Source: Lanius collurio | Taxonomy: Eukaryota > Chordata > Aves > Passeriformes > Laniidae | DNA: 64,000 bases | Assembly: GCA_020086605.1 (NCBI GenBank) | Contig: JACBWW010000004.1 | Location: forward strand, 13,324,716 to 13,388,715 | Reading direction: 5' to 3' | Part shown: positions 1 through 12,400 of the stretch, piece by piece | How positions within the stretch are numbered: position 1 is the stretch's first letter | How the letters are laid out: every line of letters starts with the position of its first letter | The notes under the pieces: model-generated | Told to the model about the DNA's origin: nothing | The model's input: the letters and a program-made list of their open reading frames with translations, nothing else | The model's database searches: none | Made by a program: the position numbers and the translations under genes

Positions 1-65
1 TTTTAATCTTTCTTTAACTCCTTTTTTTTCTTAGATGATTTTTTTTCACTGACATGATATTTCAG

Positions 66-176
66 GAAATTTCTTCTTCTGAAAAAAATAGCAAAGAAAA
101 ACCATACAATCCCCCCGAACTTGTGGCTAAAAAAGTAACAGATCTTATAAACAGGGCTTCATCTGCAGACAATTGA
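66..176 (+). CDS. Probable terminal coding exon of an unidentified gene
   Basis: A pyrimidine-rich stretch with a TTTCAG acceptor (60-65) is followed by a 36-codon open frame that ends at TGA (174-176). The peptide begins EISSSEKNSKEKPYNPPE, continues with an amphipathic LVAKKVTDLINRA-type stretch and ends SSADN. This mix of charged, proline and helix-forming residues looks more like real protein than the low-complexity frames elsewhere in the window. I do not recognise the family. In-frame stops just upstream (TGA at 36-38) mean the frame depends on splicing at 65/66. The rest of the gene would lie left of the window. A chance open frame beside a chance acceptor remains possible. Confidence 0.5.
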   Translation, partial: EISSSEKNSKEKPYNPPELVAKKVTDLINRASSADN

Positions 177-463
177 ACACCTTAATGAAGAAAAAAAGAT
201 ATGTTCCTCAAAGCAATAAAAGATGGAAAGTAAGGGGGAGATTACCATGTAATTTATTTTACAGTTTATTTGATCTGGCTTCCAGCCAAATGTCAACACC
301 AACTCATGTCCCACAAGAAGAGCCCTTCTTTGCAATGTACGAGGAATCTCAGGGCTTAATTTTCTCTTTTTATCATAGATCAAATCATCATGGAAAACTC
401 TACCATCCCAAACATTTCTAAGAAAAGAATGATCAAACCCTGACAGTACAAATTCCTAGGCAA
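177..463 (+). other. Presumed 3' UTR downstream of the terminal exon
   Basis: AT-rich sequence follows the TGA at 174-176. A canonical AATAAA lies at 215-220, and another at 833-838 inside the GC-rich block downstream. If the exon is real, either could end the transcript. The short open frames on both strands here (about 159-421) have no family resemblance. Confidence 0.35.
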
Positions 464-874
464 TGTAGGCTGAAAGACAAACGAGAGCCTCCTCTTCCTC
501 CTTATTGCTGCCAGGGCCCTGAGGGTGCCCAGGAGGCCTGACTGCCCTGGCCAAGGCTCCCACCCTGTCTGCTGCTGCCCCAGGGCTCCATTTCAGCTTC
601 AGCTGATGATGTTCAGGAATGTCTCAAGGGCCTCAGCTGGATGCTGGCGCTCAGGTCGGGTGAGACTACGTTAGCTGGGAAATACAAGGAAGAGGAATGG
701 CACAGCCTGCCTGCCCCTGAACTGTGTCTTTGGCTCTCAGGGCTTCAGTCTATTTCATTTATCAGTGTAGCATTGGCCTGAGGACTCTTACAGACTGTTT
801 CTCTTGGACTATTTATTGTGGGCACTGTGAAGAATAAATGCTTCTGATTATGTAGTAGACAATTGTCTACTACA
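464..874 (+). repeat. GC-rich LTR-like interspersed repeat
   Basis: This block is sharply richer in G+C than its surroundings and resembles my recollection of a passerine endogenous-retrovirus LTR, including a GGTGAGACTACGTTAGCT segment near 659 and an AATAAA at 833-838 close to the 3' side. The proposed ends TGTAG (464-468) and CTACA (870-874) form a 5-bp inverted terminus of the TG...CA type. I see no matching target-site duplication, so the boundaries are uncertain. Alternatively it is ordinary GC-rich 3' UTR. Confidence 0.42.
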
Positions 875-900
875 GCTGTCATTAGGGCAGACAATTGTCT
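851..900. repeat. Perfect 24-bp palindrome plus repeated 12-bp palindromic core
   Basis: Positions 851-874 read identically on both strands. The core AGACAATTGTCT (857-868) recurs exactly at 889-900, 32 bp downstream. The second copy is flanked by TTAGGGC on both sides. This could be a paired protein-binding site, a template-switch product or decay at an LTR boundary. No function can be assigned from sequence. Confidence 0.8.
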
Positions 901-3900
901 TTAGGGCTCATTGACTTTCAAGACAACAGTGAGAAACCTCACAAATCTCAAGTCTGAGCTCTCACTTCTGGGCCAGAGCATTAGCTAAACAAAATAGGAG
1001 GAATGCCTCTTGCTGTTTAGGATTCACTAGCATGTGTAGTTTTCCTGGCTTCATTTTTTTCCATAGTTGTCAATATGCTATTCTATAGTCCCTTGTGTAG
1101 ACTCCAGATTGCAGTACTTGGCTGTACTGAAGGTGGGAACCAAAGAGCAGCACAGATCTTTGCTTTGTCATGGAATTTACCCACCAGAAATACACATTAA
1201 GAGCCATAGGCTCACTATGGAAAACAGAGACTAAAAGAAAGAAAACATGTATTTCTAGCATTTCACAGTTACTCTTATTAAATGCACTTCCAAAAATGTA
1301 ACAAAAGCACTCAACTTCTGCTGTGATGCTCCCTGGAAAACACTTCAGAAATCAACATAGTTTGCACAATTTAAAGCAAAGTGCAACTTTGTAGGAACTT
1401 GTCTATTAGACACTCAAGTTCTTGTCACCTTTCTCCTACAAAACCGCTCCTTCTCTAATCATTGTAATATGAGTTTGTATTTGACAATGTAGCACTGCAG
1501 AGAGGCAAAGGCTAGACTCATCAACGTGATTTTTTGTACTATTATTGTGCATTTGTTGAGCATTAATCCCAAACTAGGTGATGTTTGCTACAGTTCTAAA
1601 CCTACAGAACTCCATGTGATATGACAATATTTTCTTGCCTAAAAACTTTAGAGATATTTTGCTGTTTGTTCTGAGATATGACTGCTATATTTGGGTGAAA
1701 GAGGGCATAGAGAGAATGTCTATGTGACAGATTTTCAGCCATGTAAATAAGAAATCAGTACTGGTGTAAATTACATTTTCATATGTTTACTATAAATTCA
1801 GTGGTATCTGTCCCTTTTCCTCTTTTCCCCTGGACTCAAATCAAACCTTTACAAAATTTAGACCCTGTTTTATATATTTCATCTAGCAGATGGTCATTAT
1901 AAATAGTGAAAGGTAAAGAATATGAGGTAAAACCTAGTGGTATACGTCAACATACTGTAATATATACTGGGAATAAAAAAAAAAGAGAAATTCCATTAAT
2001 GGTATAAGTTGAATTTTTAAGACATTCTACTAAAATTTTTTTTGGCTTAAATAGTAGAAATGTTTCTATGAGAGTACAATTTTATGGCCCCAAGACCCAG
2101 AATAATCCTGAAAGATATTCATTGTTTAACTATACCATTTAACTTAAGAATCAAATTATTAGATTCTTGTAAGCAATCATAAAAAAATGGCACCTCTAGA
2201 CTTTGAAATGACCTTTGGAATCACTTTGTGCAAGACTGTGAATCCATTGTACCTTCACTGTTGGCTGATGAAGATGTATTAACTCAGGTGCATTGCTCAC
2301 AGTCCTTTCTGACAGACTAGTAGGCTACTTTGCTTACTCTCACAAACTCCCTGCATTGAGTATGGGCCTAAAAACTCCTTTTAAGCACTTATGTTCATAC
2401 TACTTTTCCTAATTTCCTTGTTCACTAAAGAATTCAAAGTTAAGATTTGCTGCATTGTGATCTGTTCTCCGTGGCAAATTATTTAAGCCAGCCCTCAGTT
2501 CTTTTCTTGGCTTTGAGTAAGAAATGTAGAATAGGTTTACCCACAGACACTGACTGTCATTCTGAGTTCATAGAACACTTCTAAATGTGGATGTGTGTAG
2601 TAATTTAGCTATTTATCTTCTCTTAGCCTTATTAAGGTAAGAACTGATAGGGGTGTGCTAAGATGAGGACTTTTACAATGCCTATTGTTAAGATTAATCT
2701 AACTTTTTTATAACCTTCAGCAGAAGCAACTGCTTTTAGTTCTTTAAACCTCTGAACTGTTGTTTAACTACTCGTTTTCTGTCCCAGTAAATTGAAAAGC
2801 ATTTGGAACTCACACTTTAGCACAGACATTAATTGGTCAAAACTTTGTTACAAGGGGTCTGTGGAAATGATGTTTTAGGAATATTTTTCAAAGATTAGAA
2901 TTAGATAATACTTAGCGAAATCTACAATTGGAGGCAGTAAACAACCGATTTAAAATGCAGCTATGTACGCCTGAACCATATTCTCTGTTTTTGTCTTATG
3001 GAAAATACAGAAATAAAGGTAAATACAGTAATTCAGATTGTGCAGGTGAGCTGATAAAAGTGAGTGTATTCTCCTTCAGCCTTACAACACAGTCATTGGC
3101 ACCACAAAGAGAATTAAGGAGTGCCAACCTTTTCTGTCATTGCGTAAATCACTTTGAGGGAATTAATCTCCTTGAACTTCAGACAAACTGCCTAGCTCTT
3201 AAAAGACTAAAGTAGTCATTCAAGCACCTTTAATAGGGGATAAAAATGACCATGTTCAAAGGCAATTACCATTTTCAAAGCCAGGTATGCAATGCTGTAG
3301 TTTTACAATCAGTTTGAACCAGATTAAGCTGTCAGGGTACTATTTCTCCCTTGTGTCAGCACGAGCATTTACCTTCCAGTTAAAACTAAACAGTTGATTT
3401 TTGGCTATGTTAGTTTTAAGCAAGATCAATTCTCTGACCTGGTTCACTGTACAGCTGTACAAAGCTTTCCCAGGAGGGAGAAGTTGGCAGGAAGGTGAAG
3501 GGGGGGGCAATAGAAAGACTCCTCTTGGCATCAGTGCCAGGTGCTGCTGCTGTGAAATGATTGTGATGCTATAGCATTAGATGCAAAAGGTTGCTGCCTC
3601 CATTGATTATGGATGGGACCTGACTAGCAGACCTGGGCTACAGGGCAGTGGAAAACACTCTAAAGATACATGTATAGAGTAGCTCAAAAGACTAAAATAT
3701 TAATTTTTTTCATGTAAAAATATATTTCTTAATGAAATGGAAAAGTATTTTCTTTTTTCTTTTTATCTTAGAACACTTCCAAACATGCTGTGTGCATAAA
3801 ACTAAAGAGGTTAGTTTTTTACAGAACAAAACAAATTCATTTTCAGAAAACTAAATGGACACATATTGTACTTATAATTTTAACTATGCACAGGGGAACT

Positions 3901-5004
3901 AAATACACAGTCTGAGTCAAATAGAAATATGGGAGAAGTAGGCCCACAATATATCTTGACTACAGTTTCTATCAAAGGCTGAAGTCCTTTGGGACTCATA
4001 TGGATTGATAAAAAAAAATTAAAAGGAAAAAAGTAATAAACTGTAATGGAAACCATGTTTCTGTTCTGTTGCCAGAAGGGATTATAATACTCTCAGTACT
4101 GCATATCTCTCAGAATGATAAGTGGTCACAAAAAAAAGGGGGAAGATGCAGCATGAGAGAAGGGGAGGAAAAGAAGCTTACACTGTTTTTATGTCTTACA
4201 ATGTTAATGATTTGAAGGGGGTCATTTGATATGACAAATGGGTCTTACATATTTTAGCCCACCAAAAAGTGAAAAAATTCAAACTAGTGGCACAATATTT
4301 TTAGAAGAGAGTAATGGAGTAAAAGCTTTTACTTAGTTTGGAAATGTCATTCAGATGCATTTTCCAGAGATAGAGAATGTTTATAGGACTGACTTTCTTC
4401 TCTGCCCTCTAAAGACTTAGTAGTAAATTTCCTCTGCCTATGACAAATACTCTACTCTTAAGTGCTGATCCAGATCCAGCGATAGAATTTCTCCACCACC
4501 TAAGGAACTGATGACTAAGTTCTGCAGGAGCCTTTGGCTTCGGCAGTCTTTTTTGTTGCTGAATTTTATCATTATTTGTAATTTTGCTACCATTTAAGTA
4601 CGACATCTGCTGTGAGAAACTCCTGTCCCATGCATGGAATTAGGACTTCCATGGAACTTTGTTATACCAGATCTCTAATGAAATTCAAAGTCTGCTACAC
4701 ATGTAAAACTCAAAGCTTTCTGAGCTCATATCTTAAATTTTTCTGGAAGGTATAGATAAAGGCAAGCAGAAAGGTACTGAAAGATGCAACAGTAGAGACA
4801 GCATTGTTCTTTTGTAGATTAAAATTTAATTTTTAGATTATCCTAAATCATGATCTTCAGGTGGCAGTCACTAATGAGCTTGGTTGAACTAGCTTGGATA
4901 AGATCTGAATTAATTTGTTTTTTTAGTCCCTGTGCCCTCTGCTGTAGTTGATCCTCTTGTGGTTGCAGGTATGAACATTTTTCATAACTTGTGGTTGTGC
5001 CTCT
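901..5004. other. AT-rich non-coding DNA, no recognised element
   Basis: No CR1, LTR or long simple repeat was recognised. There are A/T runs and a purine-rich stretch near 4130-4180. The only frame with protein-like composition is on the minus strand at 4409-4640 and is listed separately. Confidence 0.6.
4409..4640 (-). other. Minus-strand open frame of protein-like composition, unrecognised
   Basis: Read on the minus strand, the frame opens after a stop near 4642 and runs to a stop at 4409-4411. Its ATG lies at 4604-4606. The peptide includes MSYLNGSKITNNDKI, a basic-proline stretch KRLPKPKAPAELSHQF and RWWRNSIAGSGSALKS. This composition is unusually complex for the surrounding AT-rich DNA, and a TTTCTCACAG acceptor-like site precedes the ATG. 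I do not recognise a family and see no strong donor. It could be an exon, a fragment of a decayed retrocopy or chance. Confidence 0.2.
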
Positions 5005-5325
5005 CTGCTCTGCTCTGGTGAGACCCCACCTGCAATGCTGCATCCAGCTCTGGGATCTCCAGCCCTGGAAGGACATGGCCCTGTTGGAGTGAGTCCAGAG
5101 GAGGCCACCAAGAGGATCAGAGGAACGGAGCACCTCTTCTGTGAGGAAAGTTGAGAGAACTGGCATTGTTTAACGTAGAAAAGAGAAGGCTTTGGGATGA
5201 TCTAACTGTGGCCTTCCAGAGCCTGAAGGGAACTTGCAGGAAAGTTGGGGCAAGACTATCTACAAGGGAATATAGAGACAGGACAAGGGGAAATGAATTC
5301 AACTTGAAGGAAAACACGACTGAAA
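5005..5325 (+). mobile_element. CR1 LINE fragment (3' portion, 3' end missing)
   Basis: The sequence follows the avian CR1 3' region: a GGTGAGACCCCACCTGCA segment, then 'ccagctctgg', 'gagtccagaggaggccacca', 'agagaagg' and 'gacaaggggaaatg' in the expected order. Similarity fades after about 5325, before the usual CR1 3' terminus, so the copy is truncated at both ends or was interrupted. It is clearly diverged and therefore old. Overlapping short open frames on both strands (4843-5468) are shadows of this element. Confidence 0.88.
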
Positions 5326-6075
5326 AGATCACTTCTGCTGCTTTTCGCATCCTTCACCTCCGTCCTGAACAATTTTCATTAGATAGGAGAGATACTACAG
5401 CAGTTTTTGATTACAATTTGAAAAAATGCACTCTACGTAAATTCCAAAATATAGAGGATATCAAGTAGCAATGAAAATTCATATTGTTGAGCTGTGATTA
5501 TTGTGATTATCCAAATGAGAAATGGTGGAGAAATGCTGAAATGCTGCCTTCTTAAAAGGTAGCTGGAACAACGACTGGGAAGAGGGGACGGTGCACATCT
5601 GAAGTGTGATGCTGTGATTAATTATCTTACTCACAAGAGGAAGAAAACAACTATTATCATGGTAAGATAAGTTATTATTCGGTGGGAAATTATATCAACA
5701 GAAGCTTCAGGGAAAAAAAAGAAAGCCTGTGTGTGGTCTTTGGCAAGAAAACAAAACAAAATCTGGATCAACTTATAGTTGATGTAAACAATAGCATCTG
5801 ATATTTTTATGACATCATTTATGGAATTTTAATTAGTACAGAGACTCATGAAGCTGTCAGACAACAAGGACTGAAGCAGAAAATGAGGAGTATTGAAATG
5901 CAATGTGTACAACTCCATTTCATGCCATCTATTTTGAATGCTATAACCTTTATATGTCAAAATAATACTATAAAATTAATTTTTCATTGCCTCTACTGAT
6001 AATCTTTCTTTTCACAATGGTGCTTTGGTTTCCTAAATGTTAATTTAGGGTGCAATGTGTCCAAAACCTGCTTCA
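5326..6075. other. AT-rich non-coding DNA up to the assembly gap
   Basis: No gene or recognised repeat is visible. The sequence is A-rich with scattered short A runs and ends at an assembly gap. Confidence 0.6.
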
Positions 6076-6475
6076 NNNNNNNNNNNNNNNNNNNNNNNNN
6101 NNNNNNNNNNNNNNNNNNNNNNNNNNNNNNNNNNNNNNNNNNNNNNNNNNNNNNNNNNNNNNNNNNNNNNNNNNNNNNNNNNNNNNNNNNNNNNNNNNNN
6201 NNNNNNNNNNNNNNNNNNNNNNNNNNNNNNNNNNNNNNNNNNNNNNNNNNNNNNNNNNNNNNNNNNNNNNNNNNNNNNNNNNNNNNNNNNNNNNNNNNNN
6301 NNNNNNNNNNNNNNNNNNNNNNNNNNNNNNNNNNNNNNNNNNNNNNNNNNNNNNNNNNNNNNNNNNNNNNNNNNNNNNNNNNNNNNNNNNNNNNNNNNNN
6401 NNNNNNNNNNNNNNNNNNNNNNNNNNNNNNNNNNNNNNNNNNNNNNNNNNNNNNNNNNNNNNNNNNNNNNNNNNN
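6076..6475. other. Assembly gap (400 N)
   Basis: A run of 400 undetermined bases. The right edge opens with a run of eight A before TAAAACCCC, so a homopolymer or simple repeat may have stopped the assembly. Any open frame spanning it is an artefact. Confidence 0.99.
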
Positions 6476-9400
6476 AAAAAAAATAAAACCCCAAGGAATA
6501 AAATCAAATACTGACATAAGTTCAAGTAACTAATGAGATCAAATACTGATTTCTTTTTATGTTGTTTTCTTTCTAAACTGAGGAAGCTCAGTCTGTGTAG
6601 TATCTCAGCCCCTCAAATAGAGACAGAGCCTGACATTAAAATGTATTTGTCCTGAAGAGCAGAGCTATCTCCTTTTCAAAGGCAGGAAACTACATGGTAT
6701 TGTGTCTTCTCGAGTTCAAAAGTAAATTTGATGTTGAGGAGGCGACTGAATGGAAACCAAGGCCTTCTGTTCTAATCCTTGGTAAAGTGTAAGCTTGACA
6801 GAAAAGGTGGCCTGTCCCCCCATCCATCAAACTGAGTTGTCTTCTGGCAGTAGGGTATCTATTCTTACTGAGGTCTCTTTGGTAAAAGCGCACTTATTCT
6901 TGAGAAGATACTAAATTACACCAGTCTGACTGTGTGGAAGCCAAAAATACATTTTATTTCTTGTCTTTTTATTACAGTTAATCTGCTCCTTTTCATGTCA
7001 GAAAAACCTAATATACATTATTTACTCTTTAGATAATTCTCCAGTGCCAGCCCAATGGTGGTGGGAAACAATAGACAAATTAATTTTCTTTTCTGTCTTG
7101 TAAATCTATGAATTTAGGGAAAAAAAATCCAGTTTTATAATGGCATATGCAATCTCTAAAGTAAACAAAGATGGGGATGCAGTTTAAATCAAATTAGTTA
7201 ACTATCTTCAACAAGTTTACTATCATGACCAAGATAATCAGCCTGAATATTTGTCTGGTATAAGAAAATTAAGGACAATATTAAGTGATAAAACATGAGA
7301 AAAAATAACAACAAACCTAAACATAAAAAAGAAAATTCAAAGGCAGAAACATAAAACATAAAATGAAGGGAAAATAAACAAAAAGTTTGAATTATGTGAC
7401 ATAGCACCCTGAAATTAGAGCTGTGTGTGCAAATGGGTGGAAGAAAAGTAAGTTAAAGAAACATCGTTTAGTAAGATTTTGGATATATCTGAATCTTAGT
7501 CTCACAGCTAAAAAAAAAAAAAATACAGAGTGAAACAGGGGGACAAGAAAGAATGAATATAGAAATTACAGGTCAAAAGTTCTGCTTTTGTTGGTGTCAT
7601 CACGTGGTGTTGGATTGCAACAGAACAGCTCCCATCACTATCATATGCAAACAGTTCAGCAGCATAAAAGAGGAAAGTATTCAAAGGCGCACAGCTTGAA
7701 TGTAGACATAGATAGAGCCAAAAGCCAGCAGCAGAATTATGGTTAGGAAAAAAACCATTTAGGTACTTTCAGTATCTGATTCATTTATTGCCAAATACAG
7801 GGATAATAAAGGAGTAGGGGGCTCCTTTTTGAACTTATGTGATGTGGCTTTTTGCAATGAACATGTTTTTATCTACTTCTACCCAGTAAGCAGGACAGCT
7901 GAAGCATAATTTGAAATATGTAAGTGACCAAAATATGGGTGGATGTGGCATTCAGTGAATAGGAACTAAAATAAACAACTTTAATAATTCCAAACAAACA
8001 TATAAGAAAGGACCTGGAGCAAATAAGCAAAACCCTGAAATTGCAAATTACAAAAACTGTAGAACTCACCAGAGTTTTCTCAGTGATTCTAGATGTCATC
8101 CATAATTAATGCAGAAAAATCTTCTGTTGTATAAAAGACAAATTTAAAGAGGAAAAGATTTTTAGACATCTGAGCTAAATGAAAGTAATGGAAAGTGCTA
8201 TGTTAGTACAGGAATAGAAAAATAGAAGACAACACAGATTAAATACAGATATGATAACTCATATACAGAACAAATAACAAGGAGTACTTCTCAGTTCTTT
8301 TGAAGATAAATCATGAAGGTACAGACAGTTAAAAAATATGAGAGTGCTATTTTATGCACATAGATGGCATTCGCATTTCACAGGACAGAGAGCAGGAGAT
8401 GCTAAAACAGGCAAAGGAAGCAGACTGGGAATTCAGATAGACATCTTGAAATGAACCATGTCGGAAACAATAAAAATATTTCAGGTCTGGTTTGCTTTTC
8501 TTCTCCAACATGATGATAAAATCAAAAGCTTACATTTTCAATAATTGGAGAGAGCAACAAGGACTGTCAAGATGACAATGTTTCTTTAAACATCTTTACT
8601 GCATCTTCCCCTTTTGAATATGCTCTTGTTATGTTTTACAGGTAGTATGTATATTGTGTAAATGAATGTTTGAATCTGCACGTTCAAAGGACACGTCTTA
8701 GGACACAAAACAACATTCCCATTTGTATAATTGCTTTATCTCTGCCACAGATGGTTAGCATCTGTTTTTGGTAACACATGTGAAGTTGTCTGGGAGCTTT
8801 GACTCAGCTCATTGGCAGGCTTACTTCAGCCAAAAAGGCAATGGACCACAAAGCAAACTGTCTTTTTCAGAGCAAAAGGGAAACAGGCATGTGAAAATGG
8901 ACTAATGCATACACTCTAGAATAAAGTTCGGTGTCACCACCCTATAATACCTGCACTGCTCATCAATGTAGTAAGGATGTGTCAGTGTGGTAATGAGGAC
9001 AAAACACAGACAGTAGGACTCGTGCTTCATCAGAGTCCCTGTATAAACTCAGCCCTGGTGCTGAACTAGGACAACAGCAATAACCATCCAGATTTAAGCC
9101 TATCTCTGCCCTGGACCCCAGCACACATTTATTGTGTCTGTTCTACCTAGTAGGAAGTTGGTACACATACTGGCTGACAGGCAGTAGGCTTTTTCTAGTT
9201 TACAGAAAAAAAAGAAGACTTGATTTTAAAGTTAATTTAGTAACACATATTTTTTATTTCATGCGGAAAGAACTTGTAGCACTGCAGCTAAGCTGTTCCT
9301 GGGCCTTAAGCTCCAGCCAGAGATGAAGGCATATTTTCAGATATTGTGATATGAGTGATTTTAAAAGCTTCTAGAGAGAAAGGACTTAGTACAGAAGATC

Positions 9401-12400
9401 ACAGTATTACTTCTTGTCAGCACTTGCTGGAGACCTGTATCATATTAAGTGTCTTAATCAGGCTGAAACAAATTTCATTGCAGTGTGTTCTATATATTCT
9501 TGGTCTTTTACAATAATATTAGTGCTATACATATTTCTTACTCAAGTGGTCACGACCTGTTGCAAATCCTCTCTTTTTTTCTTCAAACTTATTTTTTGGT
9601 TATGAATTTTCATAATATAAAATCAGTGGATGGCTATTTTCATACTGGAAATAAAAACTTTAATTATTGATACCTTGGGAGCAAGGATATTAAAGTATAA
9701 TTTTCAATACTTAACTATTTATTTTTACAACATTAAGCTACAAGCATAATCTAATATTTTACAAATGCTTTCTTTCTCTTTTAAGTGCTGTTTAAAGACT
9801 GCCTTGAATTTTTAGAGTATAAACTATTGCTTACCACATTCAGCTAAAGACAAAAAACATTGAGTAGGTTTTCTTCATGCAGAACCAAAAAGAGTAGGGT
9901 CAATTAGAACGTTTTCCTGGCAAGGCTGCCATTGATGTACAGGGTAGAACTGAATCCAGCTTGCTTTTGGGCAGGTGATGTTCATGCCTGAATGCTGGCA
10001 GCAGAACACCTTTCAAGTTGAGGGTGAGCTAAAGAGCTCAGAAATGGATACAGTAGATATGAAATAAGAAGACGCTGCTCTGGAACACTTTCATAAGCAT
10101 ATGTTTCAGCATTACATCAGGCTAAATTTTCCCTCCCCAGCATTTTATATTTAGAGCTCACCTACTTACAAGAATGACATGAAACTCAGGTGCTTATCTT
10201 AAACTACTTTGTGGTAGGATCTGCCAAGATTAATTTCTGAGCAGTTAATTTCTGTACAGTTCACTGTATTTAGCACTAACTAACACTATTTAACACTAAC
10301 TGTCAAAAAGAGAGCCCAGCCATGGATATGGATTCAGAATAAACATGCTCCTGGCTCTAAGAGAAACAGTGTGGGCCAGACAGCAGACAAATACACGGGC
10401 TGGGAAACAGGCAGGGCTGCTGAACACTTTCAGTGTGGGTTGCTGTTTCTGTAGTTTTTTCCTGACAGATACATCTCTGATAAGTGCATCACTTTACAGA
10501 GTACAGTTCTATGTAATCTTTCAGAGTATTACTGTTTGGGGTGTGGAAATACTGTAGGTATGGAAATTATTTTTTTAATCTCAGTATAGTTTCTAGCAGA
10601 AATCTGATAGTGGAAATTTCTGTATTAGTGCTTTATGGCATCTGAAGATTTTTCATAGCTATTTATAGCTATTTGCAGCTACAATGATTTGAAGCTACAT
10701 AAGTTACTGCATTAAACAGCTTAGACAATTGTTTCTACAGTTGAATCTCAATGACATTTCAAATCAGCAATTTTGTATGCCTAATTGAAAACTTTTTTCC
10801 TGAACATTCTTCTTGATGATAGATATATTTATTCTTGCAGCTCCCTCTGAGAGAAGCAAATGCTACACTTTCCCATTTTAAAGATAAGGAAATGCAACAT
10901 AAAGATCAAATCACTTGTCCAAGATCAGGCAGACAGTCTTTGACAAAACTATGAACTCTAAATCCCAGGATACCCATGTAGTCATTGGACCACTCTTCAG
11001 CTTTTAGAGAACTACCCTTTCTGTCAAATGTCATCTTTAAACTTGTTGACTTTTGAAATTACTTGTCCCTTGAAAATGGCACAGTTGTGTGAAATGCTTT
11101 ACAATATTGGGAAAATTGGTTATTAATCAATTTTCATCAAAGATAAATGAAAGCCCTGAAATATGAAAATGACAGCATTTCCCTCTAGTGGCTTTCTCAA
11201 TATTTTATAGTGTCAGGAAAACAATTTCTTTTTCTTTAGCTTTTCTCTTTTGACTTATTCCTTCCATACAGACTTTTTACTCTCAGTGGGTAACTCAGTT
11301 TTTAAATTTCTTTCAAATAAATCTTATTTCCTAACCACTTATTTTGCACTAAAAAAAGTTATGATTTTTTTGTAACTCAAACAGTTTTGAGTGAATTCAT
11401 TCCCATCCCACATACAATTTAACAAAATAAAATACCCTACCCCCCTCCCCCCAACATGGTGAGGACTAGTGTTCTAACAACAGATCTTTCCATTCCTCTT
11501 CTGATTTCTTTCTTTCTCAGTCCATTGCTAATCACGATAAAAAGACATTTGATCGTCCTTAATGCATTCTAACATTCAGGAAAAAAATAACTGCAAGCAA
11601 TTAACAGAATCAGACTTTTTCAAGAATCTAAAGTAGTAAAACGAAGAAATGAAGAAATTATGTCCACATATGTTGGTAAATCAAGTCTTCAACTTTTGCT
11701 TTATAAAATAAGAAATATATCAATAAAAATGTAAAGTTTGTTTGCTATTTTTGTAAAATGTATAGGATAAAATAGAGGGCTATTTTTTACATTTCAGGAT
11801 GATGAAACATAAAATTCTAAAAAACTCTACAAAAAGCTGATACTGTCAGTTGTTGCTGGATTTTTGATTGGCTCTGTATGTGCGAGGTTTTTTTAAACAT
11901 TATTAAAAAATTCCAAGATAATTCAAAATGGATTGCTTCTCGAGCAATATGAAATTGGAAGGCATCAACAGTTAAAGGTGATAACAACAACATTCTTCCT
12001 AGGAACTTCATCCACCTTCACTCCTGTTAAATCCACAAATTTCTGACTCATCATAATAATATCCTCTAAATCCATAACACTGCTTTCTGATGCAGATCAA
12101 CCACCTACCAATGCTTTTTCCCCTCTTATTTTTCAGTACAGAGAGGAGACCTGGGCTTGAGGAGCCTCGACAGGCTCTGCATACCAGTGTATTGTAATGT
12201 ATTTCTTCTTCATGCTATTTACTCTGTATAGAGTGTGCTGTTAGAGATAAAGAGCTTTAGTATGGCACTGAGCTTGGCTAGTTTTAGGGATCAGATGGGA
12301 ATATCAGTAGCTTCAGAAGCATAAGATAAACAGTCAAATGCTTTTCTAGAAAGCCTGTGAGCAATTATGGCTACTGGGTATAGTTTTTAATACCTTTTCT

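Noticed and set aside
4843..5468. Frames of about 60-107 codons on both strands
   Set aside because: They overlap the CR1 fragment and its flank and do not match its coding frame over any useful length.
5993..6533. Open frames of 140-170 codons across the first gap
   Set aside because: They consist almost entirely of undetermined bases, so no coding claim is possible.
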